A stretch of 64,000 bases of DNA from Methanobacteriota archaeon (GCA_029977605.1 JAPOKN010000002.1:1-64000), one strand, 5' to 3'. Positions 1-9,012 are shown, counted from the stretch's first letter. The notes: generated by a model not told the origin, from the sequence alone. Made by a program: numbers and translations.

Positions 1-1635
1 GAGGAAGAGTTAAAAAAATTAGTTGAACATTTGGACGATAAAGCACTAACTAAATTAAGAAGAGGGGGCCACGATTCAGTCAAGTTATTCTCAGCTTATA
101 ATGAAGCTACAAAACACATTGGACAACCTTCAGTAATTCTGGCTAAAACCGTGAAAGGGTGGGCTCTGGGGAAGGGATTTGAAGCACGTAATATGACTCA
201 TCAGAAGAAATCACTGGAAAAATCTGACTGGGCATATTTTAGAGATTTATTAGAAATACCATTTACAGACTCTGAACTTGAAGAGATGCCTTACTACAAA
301 CCATCTTCTGACAGTGAAGAAATAAAATACCTCAGAGATAGACGGAACGCACTGGGCGGATATTTACCAACAAGAAAAAGTACATACAGTGGATTTCATA
401 TGCCTAAAGATAGCGCTTTTACTGAATTTGACAAGGGGACACCGAAAGAACAAGAAGTTTCGACTACCATGGCATTTGTAAGATTACTTAGAAACCTTAT
501 GAAAGATGACAAGATTGGAAACCTGATAGTCCCAATAGTACCTGACGAAGCCAGAACTTTTGGGATGGAAGCTTTGTTTACGGAATTCAAAATATACAAT
601 GCGCAAGGACAAATTTACACTCCCGTTGATTCACAATTATTATTGAGCTATAAGGAATCTGAAAGCGGCCAAATTTTGGAAGAAGGAATATCTGAAGCCG
701 GTGCAATGAGTAGCTTTACTGCCGCAGGCATGGCTTATTCTACAGTGGGTAAACCTACTATACCATTCTACATTTACTACTCAATGTTTGGATTTCAAAG
801 AGTTGGCGATCAAATATGGTGCGCTGCAGATTCTAGAACTAAAGGATTTTTATTAGGAGCTACAGCAGGAAGGACTACGCTAAACGGAGAGGGACTTCAG
901 CACCAAGATGGACACAGTCTTCTAACATCCACCACAGTTCCTAACTGTCTGTCATATGATGCAGCTTTCGCCTACGAAATTGGAATAATCGTTAAAGAAG
1001 GCCTTAGAAGAATGTATGATAATAATGAGGATATTTTTTACTATTTAACTCTCTATAATGAAAATTACCAAATGCCACCTATCCCAAAGAATTGTCAAGA
1101 GGGCGTTTTGAAAGGAATATACAAATTTAAGGGCTCTTCTAAAGCACAAGTTAGGCTGATAGGTAGTGGACCGATAATGAAACAAGTTTTGAAAGCTGAG
1201 AAAATATTAAACGATTTAGGAATTAATTGTGAGGTATGGAGTGCTACAAGTTTTGGAGGTATCCGAAGAGAGGCAATTGAATGTGAAAGATGGAATAATT
1301 TAAATCCAATGAAAAAAGCCAAAATACCCTATATTACTAAAGTTATGAAGAATAATGAAATGACTACTGTTGCAGCTACTGATCACATGAAAGCTGTACC
1401 AGATATGATAAGAAGTTGGATCCCTGGAAAATATACAACACTTGGAACTGATGGTTTTGGAAGAAGCGATACTAGGGAAAATTTGAGGAAATATTTTGAA
1501 ATAGATGATCAATACATTGCCGCAGCTGCAATTAGTTCTCTTCTACGAGAAGGAAAAATAAATAAAAGCAAAGCTGAAAAAGCTTTGAAAAATCTGAATA
1601 TCAATCCAGATGCTCCGGAACCCTCACGTAACTAA
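1..1635 (+). CDS. aceE: Pyruvate dehydrogenase E1 component, homodimeric type (5' truncated by window edge)
   Basis: The reading frame is open from base 1, so the TTG at 31 is probably internal and the gene begins outside the window; 544 codons are visible, about 60% of the roughly 890-residue bacterial AceE. AceE is the thiamine-diphosphate E1 that decarboxylates pyruvate and passes the acetyl group to the E2 lipoyl domain. Family hallmarks are plain to the eye: VPDEARTFGMEALF, PFYIYYSMFGFQR, GRTTLNGEGLQHQDGHS and, near the end, LGTDGFGRSDTRENLR. This is the single-chain form, not the split alpha/beta form. E2 and E3 are not in the window. The gene ends 2 bp from the convergent thermosome gene. 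Identification is firm. Confidence 0.95.
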   Translation, partial: EEELKKLVEHLDDKALTKLRRGGHDSVKLFSAYNEATKHIGQPSVILAKTVKGWALGKGFEARNMTHQKKSLEKSDWAYFRDLLEIPFTDSELEEMPYYKPSSDSEEIKYLRDRRNALGGYLPTRKSTYSGFHMPKDSAFTEFDKGTPKEQEVSTTMAFVRLLRNLMKDDKIGNLIVPIVPDEARTFGMEALFTEFKIYNAQGQIYTPVDSQLLLSYKESESGQILEEGISEAGAMSSFTAAGMAYSTVGKPTIPFYIYYSMFGFQRVGDQIWCAADSRTKGFLLGATAGRTTLNGEGLQHQDGHSLLTSTTVPNCLSYDAAFAYEIGIIVKEGLRRMYDNNEDIFYYLTLYNENYQMPPIPKNCQEGVLKGIYKFKGSSKAQVRLIGSGPIMKQVLKAEKILNDLGINCEVWSATSFGGIRREAIECERWNNLNPMKKAKIPYITKVMKNNEMTTVAATDHMKAVPDMIRSWIPGKYTTLGTDGFGRSDTRENLRKYFEIDDQYIAAAAISSLLREGKINKSKAEKALKNLNINPDAPEPSRN

Positions 1636-1637
1636 TG

Positions 1638-3284
1638 TTACATCATGCCTGGGCCCATTCCGCCCATGCCATCGCTACCATCAGGCTCAGGACCTTCAGG
1701 TTGCTTTGACGCAATAACATCATCAATTCTCAAAATCATTGTTGCTACATCTGTAGCGCTGCTTACAGCTTGTGTCTTAACTCTTAAAGGTTCAACAACA
1801 TTTCTTGATTGCATGTTAACAACTTTTCCTGTGAATGCATCTAGGCCGGCATGTTGATTACGCCCTTTTTTTGTATGCGATTTCCTCAGCCCCATCAATG
1901 TATCAATTACGTCCAATCCTGCATTTTCAGCCAATGTACTTGGAACAACTTCAATCGCATTGGCAAAAGCCTCGATTGCCATTTGCTCTCGACCACCTAC
2001 TCTTGGAGCGAACTTTCTCAATTTCAAAGCTAACTCAATTTCTGCGGCGCCCCCGCCAGTAACAATTTTACCATCCTTAAAGACTAAAGAAACAACACCA
2101 ATTGCATCGTCAAGATTTCGTTCAATTTCATCTGCTACATGTTCGCTTCCTGCCCTAACCAAAATACTGACAGCTTTAGGATTTTTACAATCTGTTACAA
2201 AAGTCATATCATCGTCCCCAATTTTTCTTACTTCAACCAAACCTGCAAAACCAAGATCTTTCTTACTCATAGAATCAATATTAGATATAACTCTACCGCC
2301 CGTAGCCTTAGATAATGCATCAATGTCCGATTTCTTAGCTCGTCTAATAGCCATGATATTATTTTTAGCAAGGAAATGCTGAGCCAAATCATCAATACCT
2401 TTTTGACAGATCAAAACATTTGCGCCAGATTTTGAAATCGTATCGACCATCTTTTTGATAGTAGATTCTTCCTGATCCAAAAAAGCCTGAATCTGAGAAG
2501 GATCGTTAATTTGAATTTTAGATTCAATTTCAGTCTTCTTAATTTCGAGAGGAGCATCAATTAAAGCTACCTTTGCTTTCTTAACATTTCTAGGCATGTC
2601 CGTATGAACTGGTTCTTTGTCCATTATTATACCTGAAACTTGCTCGGTATCTGCAATAGAACCTCCTTGCTTTTTCTGAATTTTTATATTAGAGCGATCT
2701 ACCTCAACACTATTTTTTTCTTTTTTCTCTGCAACAGCCTTAATAGAGTTTACAGTTAAATCTGCCAAAAAATCCGCATTAGCTTCAGAAGATTTACCTG
2801 TCATTGAAGTTATAGCGATTGATTTCAATGTCTTAACATCGGAACGACTAACCTTTCTGGAGATTTTATCAAGAAGCTCCAACGATTCATTTGAGGCTCT
2901 TCGATAACCATTAGATATAGCCGTTGGATGAACTCCCTTATCCATTAATTCTTCAGCGTTTTTCAAAAGCTCACCAGCAAGAATAACTGCAGTGGTTGTG
3001 CCATCTCCGCACTCAGAGTCTTGTGTTTTAGCAATCTCAACAATCATTTTAGCTGCAGGGTGTTGAACTTCAACTTCTTTCAAAATAGTAACGCCATCAT
3101 TAGTTATTATCACATCACCCATAGAATCAACAAGCATCTTGTCCATACCCTTAGGGCCTAGTGTAGATCGGACTGCTTCAGCAATTGCTTTAGCAGCAGC
3201 AATGTTATTCTGTGTGGCTTTTTTTCCGCTGTCTCTTTGAGTTCCTTCTTTCAGGATGACTACTGGTGAATTTCCTGGTAACAT
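1638..3284 (-). CDS. thsA: Thermosome subunit (group II chaperonin)
   Basis: A 548-residue group II chaperonin subunit that builds an ATP-driven double-ring folding chamber in the cytosol. The equatorial domain carries TLGPKGMDKM (41-50), TNDGVTIL (61-68) and the nucleotide-binding GDGTTT (93-98); the second equatorial half has the TGGGAAEIELA segment near residue 410. The tail is the typical Gly/Met-rich type (GGMGPGMM). Length is normal for the family. ATG start at 3284, with a strong TATA-like box at 3313-3322 giving a predicted leader of only a few bases. Whether this is the alpha or beta paralogue cannot be told from one gene. Confidence 0.96.
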   Translation of the reverse strand: MLPGNSPVVILKEGTQRDSGKKATQNNIAAAKAIAEAVRSTLGPKGMDKMLVDSMGDVIITNDGVTILKEVEVQHPAAKMIVEIAKTQDSECGDGTTTAVILAGELLKNAEELMDKGVHPTAISNGYRRASNESLELLDKISRKVSRSDVKTLKSIAITSMTGKSSEANADFLADLTVNSIKAVAEKKEKNSVEVDRSNIKIQKKQGGSIADTEQVSGIIMDKEPVHTDMPRNVKKAKVALIDAPLEIKKTEIESKIQINDPSQIQAFLDQEESTIKKMVDTISKSGANVLICQKGIDDLAQHFLAKNNIMAIRRAKKSDIDALSKATGGRVISNIDSMSKKDLGFAGLVEVRKIGDDDMTFVTDCKNPKAVSILVRAGSEHVADEIERNLDDAIGVVSLVFKDGKIVTGGGAAEIELALKLRKFAPRVGGREQMAIEAFANAIEVVPSTLAENAGLDVIDTLMGLRKSHTKKGRNQHAGLDAFTGKVVNMQSRNVVEPLRVKTQAVSSATDVATMILRIDDVIASKQPEGPEPDGSDGMGGMGPGMM

Positions 3285-3311
3285 TTATATCTTTAGACGA
3301 GTTAAGAGACG

Positions 3312-3325
3312 AATATATAAAAATA
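3312..3325 (-). promoter_or_regulatory. TATA-like promoter of the thermosome gene
   Basis: On the minus strand this reads TATTTTTATATATT, centred about 33 nt upstream of the chaperonin ATG. With the archaeal TATA-to-start distance of about 26 nt, the transcript would begin about 7 nt before the ATG. It is the clearest TATA box in the first 10 kb. Confidence 0.5.
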
Positions 3326-3337
3326 CGTTCAAAAAGA

Positions 3338-4114
3338 CTAAAGAACCTCTAAAAAGACTAGCGAAAGCATAACTGAGGCAGAAATTGAAACTAAATTAAC
3401 TCCATTATTTGATAAAAAACCTCTATTCTGTAACGTTGCACCAAGAAAAGAATCGATTACACTACCAAAAAAACCAAAAAATACGGAAATAAAGAGATAG
3501 TTTAACTCAATTGATGCAGAAAAAGCGTGTTTGTCTTCAATTAATACAAGAAAACCCGCATAAGCTAGCATAGAAATTGACACTGATGATAGAAATGAAG
3601 CTGTCAAACCTTCAAATGATATGCCCCCATCGACTCCAGGTTCAACTACTTTCCTTGGATTGGTAATCAAAACTGGAGATGGAGAAAGGACGCCTATTTC
3701 ACTAGCCATAGTGTCTGCGCTTGCAGCTGCCATAGACGTTGTGAAAGCCAACAAAGCTTGTTCAGGCGAAAGAAGCCCGAAACTATATGCTAAGGCAATG
3801 AGAGGCGGTAATATTCCATTTGAAATAACATTTGAACCGCCACGAGTGCCTTCATCACTCTCCTCTACACCTAAAGCTTTTTTGTAAACAATAGCGAATC
3901 TTGTAGCTAAAAAGGAACTTCCAACAAATAGAAGGAGAATTAAAAGCCAACTCCAATGTCCAAAAACACCAGAAATAAAACAGATTAAAAATGCAAGAAC
4001 TGAACCACCTTTATCTAGAACTTTAGAAAAATTTGCATAAAAGGCCAAAGAAAAACTTACAATTACTATAAACAAAATAGTAAAAGTGCTTGGAAGAACT
4101 AAGTCTTCAAACAA
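3338..4114 (-). CDS. DUF92 / VTE6-like integral membrane protein, putative isoprenyl-phosphate kinase
   Basis: A 258-residue polytopic membrane protein with the DUF92 (TIGR00297) signature: RGGSNVISNG (91-100), the acidic ASADTMASEIGVLS (131-144), GGISFEGL (163-170) and GSVIDSFLGATLQ (about 217-229). The plant member VTE6 is a CTP-dependent phytyl-phosphate kinase, so a role in converting isoprenyl phosphate to diphosphate is plausible here but inferred. The start overlaps the end of the upstream phosphohexomutase gene by 8 bp, implying translational coupling. See also the polyprenol-kinase-like gene at 28320-28907. Confidence 0.8.
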   Translation of the reverse strand: MFEDLVLPSTFTILFIVIVSFSLAFYANFSKVLDKGGSVLAFLICFISGVFGHWSWLLILLLFVGSSFLATRFAIVYKKALGVEESDEGTRGGSNVISNGILPPLIALAYSFGLLSPEQALLAFTTSMAAASADTMASEIGVLSPSPVLITNPRKVVEPGVDGGISFEGLTASFLSSVSISMLAYAGFLVLIEDKHAFSASIELNYLFISVFFGFFGSVIDSFLGATLQNRGFLSNNGVNLVSISASVMLSLVFLEVL

Positions 4115-5498
4115 TAAATTTTTCTACAGATTTATCAAAATAGTTTTTAAATTCACTTTTTATTTCGTTTAACCTATTACTATCCGTAGCCTCTACAAAC
4201 ATACGTATTACTGGTTGAGTATTTGATGGCCTCAATAGAACCCAACCACCATCCAGCCAAATTTTGACTCCGTCAATTGTTTCAACTTTATATCCCATAT
4301 CTGTAAATGTTTTCTCAAGATCTGTATTTACGCTAAATTTTATAGAATCTGGACACTTGAATTTTAACTCTTCGTAAGGATATGATGGAATTTCTTTAGA
4401 AAAATCTCCAAGCGTTTTAGATGAATTGCTTATAAATTCTGCCAATTTCAAGCTAAATATAATTGGATCATCAAATATGAACTCAGTCAGACCAGGTGCG
4501 AAAAAGTGAGCTGAAATCTCCATAGCGATTGCTGCATTATGCTTTTTCAATTCTTCACATACGAAGACATCTCCTACACGAATCCAGATTAGTTCACCTC
4601 CAATCTTAGGGATTTCTTTTTCTAAAATCATCGAACAAGGTACACCGGCTAGTACCTTGTTTGAATCTGGAGTTATCAAACTTTTCGAAACTATAATACC
4701 TATTTTTTCTGCTGAAACTGGATTTGATTCTTCATCAATAAACACACAACGATCTGCATCCCCATCAAAAGCAACTGCAAAATCAAATTCACCATTGTCC
4801 ATAACCTTGATTAAATCTCCTAGATTCTTAGGAGCTGGCTCAGAAGGCCTGTTAGGAAAAGTACCATCTGGCGTATTGTTAATACTGAAGGTTTCAGCAC
4901 CCAATCTCTGAAAAATCCTATCGACTACAACACAGCCAACTCCATTACCTGGATCCAGAGCCACCTTAAGGCCATTCAAATTTCCTACCTTCGTAGAGAC
5001 AAACTTCATGTAATCCTCTAAAACTTCTTCAGATGATAAGTCACTAATTGATCCCTGATTATATTCAATTAATTTATCTTCGAAGAATATTCTTTTGATT
5101 TCCACGTTTCCTTCAGTAAAACCAGTCCCATCAGGATGTCGAAACCTTATCCCATTATACTCTGCAGGGTTATGGCTTGCAGTTATGTAAACGCCCGCAA
5201 CATATTCCTCCGAATTAAGATTTGATTTCCAAGTGAAATAGTTTGCAACAGGAATTGGAACCATGCCAATAATATCCACATCAAAACCAGCCCTAGATGC
5301 TCCTTTTGAAACTGCCATTTGTAGTTCAGGAGAACTAACTCTAGCATCACAACCAATAGAGATTTTTCCACCATTGTGCTGCTTTCTCAAAAAATTACCA
5401 AAAGCTAAGCCTACTCTTTCACCAATTTCAGCGTCCAATTCTTCTCCATAAACGCCTCGGATATCATAAGCACGAAATATGTCTTCTGTAGCTTTCAT
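4107..5498 (-). CDS. manB: Phosphomannomutase/phosphoglucomutase
   Basis: Alpha-D-phosphohexomutase that interconverts hexose 6- and 1-phosphates for glycan and glycolipid precursor synthesis. The phosphoserine loop TASHNPAEYNG is near residues 106-116 and the metal loop FDGDADR near 241-247; the C-terminal domain has the phosphate-contacting RPSNTQPVIR. The frame opens at 5519, but the ATG at 5498 (protein begins MKATEDIFRAYDIRG) is chosen because a TATA-like box at 5522-5530 lies about 28 nt upstream, which fits a leaderless start, and because family members begin close to FRAYDIRG. Substrate preference (mannose, glucose or glucosamine) cannot be decided by reading. Confidence 0.93.
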   Translation of the reverse strand: MKATEDIFRAYDIRGVYGEELDAEIGERVGLAFGNFLRKQHNGGKISIGCDARVSSPELQMAVSKGASRAGFDVDIIGMVPIPVANYFTWKSNLNSEEYVAGVYITASHNPAEYNGIRFRHPDGTGFTEGNVEIKRIFFEDKLIEYNQGSISDLSSEEVLEDYMKFVSTKVGNLNGLKVALDPGNGVGCVVVDRIFQRLGAETFSINNTPDGTFPNRPSEPAPKNLGDLIKVMDNGEFDFAVAFDGDADRCVFIDEESNPVSAEKIGIIVSKSLITPDSNKVLAGVPCSMILEKEIPKIGGELIWIRVGDVFVCEELKKHNAAIAMEISAHFFAPGLTEFIFDDPIIFSLKLAEFISNSSKTLGDFSKEIPSYPYEELKFKCPDSIKFSVNTDLEKTFTDMGYKVETIDGVKIWLDGGWVLLRPSNTQPVIRMFVEATDSNRLNEIKSEFKNYFDKSVEKFIV

Positions 5499-5520
5499 AG
5501 TATATGCCGTATTTAGCATG

Positions 5521-5531
5521 GTTTAAAAGAA
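5521..5531. promoter_or_regulatory. TATA-like element between manB and the redoxin gene
   Basis: The near-palindromic GTTTAAAAGAA lies 28 nt upstream of the preferred manB ATG on the minus strand and 37 nt upstream of the redoxin ATG on the plus strand. It can serve manB as a leaderless promoter. For the redoxin gene either this box or the weaker CTTAATA about 24 nt upstream of its ATG could be used. Confidence 0.4.
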
Positions 5532-5562
5532 ATACTCTTAATACCTCTCTCAATACGATATT

Positions 5563-6108
5563 ATGGCACTAACTGAGTCAACTATGGTTAACTTGGGCTC
5601 AAAGGCCCCTTACTTTAACTTGCCGAATATTGATGGAACGAACTTATCTATTGATGATTTTACAAATGAAATTCTCGTAGTCATTTTCACTTGCAATCAC
5701 TGCCCATATGCAAAGGCTGTAGAAGATCGAATAATAGAACTAGCTAATAATTACTCTACAAATGTAGATTTCGTTCTAATTAGTTCAAATGACGCCGAAA
5801 ACTACCCTGCTGATTCACCAGAAAAAATGGCTGAACAAGCTAAGAACAAGAATTATCCCTTTCCATACTTATTTGATGAAACACAAGATATTGCAAAATC
5901 ATACAGTGCAGTTTGTACTCCTGATATTTTCCTTTATGACGCAGATAGAAAATTAAAATATAGAGGAAGACTCGATGATAACTGGAAAGAGCCTGAAGGC
6001 GTTACTCGTGAAGAATTAAAAATGGCTATAGAGGCTACATTAAGCGGCAAGGAAATAGAATTTATGCAAATACCTTCCATGGGCTGTAACATCAAGTGGA
6101 AGAACTAA
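5563..6108 (+). CDS. Thioredoxin-fold redoxin family protein
   Basis: A 181-residue AhpC/TSA-type redoxin with no signal peptide, so cytosolic. The fold begins near residue 8 and carries the redox centre TCNHCPYAKA at 43-52 (C44-x2-C47), the same CxxCP arrangement as thiol-disulfide oxidoreductases; a further Cys is in SAVCTPDIF (about 126-134), followed by the cis-Pro-like segment. Members with this CNHCPY signature are widespread but poorly characterised. The substrate is unknown. It overlaps the convergent small gene on the minus strand by 4 bp. Confidence 0.85.
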   Translation: MALTESTMVNLGSKAPYFNLPNIDGTNLSIDDFTNEILVVIFTCNHCPYAKAVEDRIIELANNYSTNVDFVLISSNDAENYPADSPEKMAEQAKNKNYPFPYLFDETQDIAKSYSAVCTPDIFLYDADRKLKYRGRLDDNWKEPEGVTREELKMAIEATLSGKEIEFMQIPSMGCNIKWKN

Positions 6109-6341
6109 TCTTTATCAAACATTTTTTTAGTTTGTTTAATAGTTTCACCAGCTGTAATCAAGACATCTCCTGTTGAATCTACAATGTCTCCAACTTTGTC
6201 AGTAACTCCTTCAGCATTATCCACTGCTTTTTTTGCTAAATCTTTAGACATGTCGGATATTTTCTGAGCTAAAAATTTTAAATCTGCGAGTGCTTCATCC
6301 AAACCTAAAGACTCAATTGCATCTTTTTTCTTTTCTGACAT
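6105..6341 (-). CDS. Small amphipathic helical protein of unknown function
   Basis: A 78-residue charged protein (starts MSEKKKDAIESLGLDEAL) with no membrane segment or Cys. It looks almost wholly helical, with regularly spaced Val/Ile/Ala and Lys/Asp, reminiscent of apolipoprotein- or YtxH-like helices. It lies 32 bp downstream of hbd on the same strand and may be the last gene of the pcn-argF-hbd operon. The ATG start has no strong Shine-Dalgarno sequence. No function can be assigned. Confidence 0.65.
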   Translation of the reverse strand: MSEKKKDAIESLGLDEALADLKFLAQKISDMSKDLAKKAVDNAEGVTDKVGDIVDSTGDVLITAGETIKQTKKMFDKD

Positions 6342-6373
6342 ATCAATGTTAAATGGTACTTATACTTAAAACA

Positions 6374-7222
6374 TTAGTATTTGTAGAAACCTTCACCGGA
6401 CTTCTTACCCAGTTTACCGCCTTTAACCATCTCTTCTAGAAGAGGACATGGTCTATATTTATCATCATTTAAGTCTTTATGAAGTACTTCCATTATTGCT
6501 AAACAAGTATCTAAACCAATAAAATCGGCTAATGTCAAAGGACCCATGGGGTGACTCATTCCTAGCTTCATAACTGTATCTATAGCCTCAGGTTCAGCAA
6601 CACCTTCCATCACACAAAACATAGCTTCATTAAGCATTGGTAACAAAATTCTATTACTAACAAAACCAGGAAAATCATTAACTAAAACTGGAACTTTGTG
6701 TAAATCTTCCGCCAATTTGAAAGTCATGTCAAATGTATCATCAGAAGTCCCAGTAGCCCTAATTACTTCTACTAGTTTCATGACTGGAACTGGATTCATA
6801 AAATGCATTCCAACTACTTTACTTGGCCTTCCACTTGCCTCAGCTAAGATTCCTATTGGAATACTAGAAGTATTTGAAGCTAAAATGGTAGTAGGATCAC
6901 AAATGTTTCCCAAATCTGAGAATAAGGCTTTCTTGATATCGACATCTTCAATAATTGCTTCTATTACAATATCACTATTTTTTAGATCCGTTGTTAATAA
7001 GCTTGTTGAGATTCTGCTAAGAGTCTCATCCATTACGTGTTGACTAATGCGTTCCTTCGAAACACTTCTCTCAAGATTTTTTTTAATCGTAACGATACCA
7101 TTATCCACAAATTCTTCCTTTATATCGCACAAAGTAACGACTTTACCTATTGCGGCACAAACTTGAGCAATACCTGCACCCATTTGGCCAGCCCCAATAA
7201 CTCCTATCTTTTTTATTTCCAT
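6374..7222 (-). CDS. hbd: 3-hydroxyacyl-CoA dehydrogenase (3-hydroxybutyryl-CoA dehydrogenase type)
   Basis: A 282-residue NAD(P)-dependent dehydrogenase oxidising L-3-hydroxyacyl-CoA to 3-oxoacyl-CoA. The Rossmann motif GAGQMGAGIA is at 10-19; the catalytic region GMHFMNPVPVMKLVE is near 138-152; NDFPGFVSNRI and the HPMGPLTLADFIGLD segment mark the C-terminal dimerisation domain. Length equals stand-alone Hbd rather than multifunctional FadB. Its ATG lies inside the 3' end of argF (10-bp overlap). No thiolase or enoyl-CoA hydratase is in the window, so whether it serves beta-oxidation or another CoA pathway is open. Confidence 0.93.
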   Translation of the reverse strand: MEIKKIGVIGAGQMGAGIAQVCAAIGKVVTLCDIKEEFVDNGIVTIKKNLERSVSKERISQHVMDETLSRISTSLLTTDLKNSDIVIEAIIEDVDIKKALFSDLGNICDPTTILASNTSSIPIGILAEASGRPSKVVGMHFMNPVPVMKLVEVIRATGTSDDTFDMTFKLAEDLHKVPVLVNDFPGFVSNRILLPMLNEAMFCVMEGVAEPEAIDTVMKLGMSHPMGPLTLADFIGLDTCLAIMEVLHKDLNDDKYRPCPLLEEMVKGGKLGKKSGEGFYKY

Positions 7223-8136
7223 TTTTCACTCAACATAATCATTATTGCATTTTGAACATGCATTCTATTCTCAGCTTGGTCAAATACTATAGAACTTTTA
7301 GATTCCATAACTTCGTCTGTAACCTCTCTGTCTCTTTCTGCAGGTAAACAGTGCATGAAAAGTGTTTCTTTACCAGTTAGATCCATTAACGTCTGGTTGA
7401 CTTGAAAATCTTTGAAAGCTTTTTCACGTTCTTCAGCCTCTTCTTTTTGACCCATAGAAGCCCAGACATCTGTGTAAATCACGTCTGCACCCTCCACAGC
7501 AGTGGCTGGGTCATGGCTGATAGTTATTGTGGAAACTCCTGAATTCAAGGCCTTCTCCACCAAATCCTTATCAGGCTCATAGCCTTCAGGACAACAACAA
7601 ACAAAATCTAAAGGAAATCTCATTGATAAATGAAGCCATGAATGCACAATATTATTTCCATCTCCCATGTAAACTATTTTTGCGTTATCAATGTCATTTA
7701 GATGCTCCCAAATAGTGAATATGTCTGCCATTATTTGGCAAGGATGATTGTAATCAGTCAAACCATTTACTATAGGAACTGAAGAATGTTGGGCTAACTC
7801 TAAAATATGTTCATGTTCAAAAAGACGGGCCATTACAATATCATTGTACCTACTAAAAACTCTAGAGATATCTTTGATAGCCTCACGCTTGCCGATTCCG
7901 ATATCATTTGGACCTAAGAACAAAGCATGTCCACCCATCCATTCAAAACCAGTTTCAAAAGAAACCCTAGTACGTGCAGAAGGCTTAGCAAATATCATTG
8001 CCAACGATTTATTGTGAAAAACTTTATGATCTTCTCTATTATGAAATTTTGCTTTTACTTTTTTTGATAAATTAAGAATATTCCATAATTCCTCTTTACT
8101 GTAGTCTGAGATATGAAGGAAATGTTTGTTTGACAT
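7213..8136 (-). CDS. argF: Ornithine carbamoyltransferase
   Basis: A 307-residue transcarbamylase making citrulline from ornithine and carbamoyl phosphate. The carbamoyl-phosphate loop FAKPSARTRVSFE is at 49-61, with HPCQIMAD near 131-138 and the ornithine-binding Cys loop HCLPAERDREVT near 262-273. The usual family form of the last motif is HCLPAHRGxEVT, so the H/G positions differ slightly here. The gene starts one base after the pcn stop. No other arginine biosynthesis gene is in the window. Confidence 0.92.
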   Translation of the reverse strand: MSNKHFLHISDYSKEELWNILNLSKKVKAKFHNREDHKVFHNKSLAMIFAKPSARTRVSFETGFEWMGGHALFLGPNDIGIGKREAIKDISRVFSRYNDIVMARLFEHEHILELAQHSSVPIVNGLTDYNHPCQIMADIFTIWEHLNDIDNAKIVYMGDGNNIVHSWLHLSMRFPLDFVCCCPEGYEPDKDLVEKALNSGVSTITISHDPATAVEGADVIYTDVWASMGQKEEAEEREKAFKDFQVNQTLMDLTGKETLFMHCLPAERDREVTDEVMESKSSIVFDQAENRMHVQNAIMIMLSEKWK

Positions 8137-8892
8137 TTAATCTCTATCTATTCTAGGCGCAAGTAAAAACTTAACATTACCTTGAGCACCAGTAACATCG
8201 TCAACTGCTAAATCTGCGTCAATCTTAACTGGGAGATCTGAACCTAACATTATGTGAAGTATGCGATCTGCTGGAAGCGAATTAACCATCAAAGAAAAAT
8301 ATTCTAATGAAAATAATGAAGTACAATCTTCTGAGGAACTTAACTTTTCGAGCTGGTCGATTCCAAGTGATAAATCTACCCTGTTCTGATTATCACCTTC
8401 ACATACTAACCTAAAGTTATCTTTTGAAGTTGAGAGGGCAATGTGATCAGAGACTGCTTTTGAAGCTTTGATTCCCTGCCCTATTTCACCGGAAGCCACA
8501 CTCACTTTGGCAGGTAAATCGAGCGAAGGAACCTTTGGATCTGGCATGCCCGAAGTATCAAGTAAAGGCATAGCTCTCGTTAAATTACCAATGTTAACTA
8601 CTAATCTATTTAGCTCATCATCCTTCTCAAGGATAACCATTTCATCTTTACCGGCCATAGTTAACACACTCTTAAACTTATCAATATCTAAGCCCATTTG
8701 AATATCTGAAACTTCAAAACTATCAAAAGCAGTTTTCATAAGGTTAGCTTCAATCATCGCTACATGAGAAGGATCTACAGCTTTCACTTGAAGACCGTCT
8801 TCACTAACATTTATTTTTGCTTCATCGACTAATGATCCTACTGTTCCGATAAATTCTTTCAGGCTATCTGCTTTAATTCTGGCTTTAAACAC
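8137..8892 (-). CDS. pcn: DNA polymerase sliding clamp (PCNA)
   Basis: A 251-residue archaeal PCNA, the trimeric ring that tethers replicative polymerases, FEN1 and ligase to DNA. The beginning FKARIKADSLKEFIGTV and the segment VSEDGLQVKAVDPSHVAMIEA match the first PCNA domain, and the C-terminal VKFLLAPRID is the usual last beta strand. The start is GTG at 8892, preceded by GAGGT a few bases upstream, one of the few good Shine-Dalgarno sequences here. It heads a tight pcn-argF-hbd operon and diverges from the proteasome beta gene. Confidence 0.95.
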   Translation of the reverse strand: MFKARIKADSLKEFIGTVGSLVDEAKINVSEDGLQVKAVDPSHVAMIEANLMKTAFDSFEVSDIQMGLDIDKFKSVLTMAGKDEMVILEKDDELNRLVVNIGNLTRAMPLLDTSGMPDPKVPSLDLPAKVSVASGEIGQGIKASKAVSDHIALSTSKDNFRLVCEGDNQNRVDLSLGIDQLEKLSSSEDCTSLFSLEYFSLMVNSLPADRILHIMLGSDLPVKIDADLAVDDVTGAQGNVKFLLAPRIDRD

Positions 8893-8919
8893 TACTTACC
8901 TCTAGTGTCGATTGGTGAC

Positions 8920-8972
8920 CGATATTTAACTATTGTTTATGATTTTACTACTAGCATTAATCTAATATACTT
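8920..8972. promoter_or_regulatory. Divergent promoter region of pcn and psmB
   Basis: Within the 120-bp spacer, GTTAAATATC on the minus strand (8922-8931) is about 35 nt upstream of pcn, and TCTAATATAC on the plus strand (about 8961-8970) is about 47 nt upstream of psmB. Both imply short leaders, long enough to hold the Shine-Dalgarno sequences seen before each start. Confidence 0.4.
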
Positions 8973-9001
8973 GGTTCCGATGAATCATTAGTTTTACTCG
9001 T

Positions 9002-9006
9002 GGAGG
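9002..9006 (+). promoter_or_regulatory. Shine-Dalgarno sequence of psmB (decides a TTG start)
   Basis: GGAGG lies 6 nt before the TTG at 9013. No ATG in frame follows until well inside the protein, and the propeptide has the expected length, so TTG is the start. Confidence 0.7.
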
Positions 9007-9012
9007 AGTTTT

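Noticed and set aside
1960..2382. 140-aa open frame on the plus strand inside the thermosome gene
   Set aside because: Antisense shadow of a strongly conserved chaperonin; no Shine-Dalgarno, no TATA box at the right distance and low-complexity sequence.
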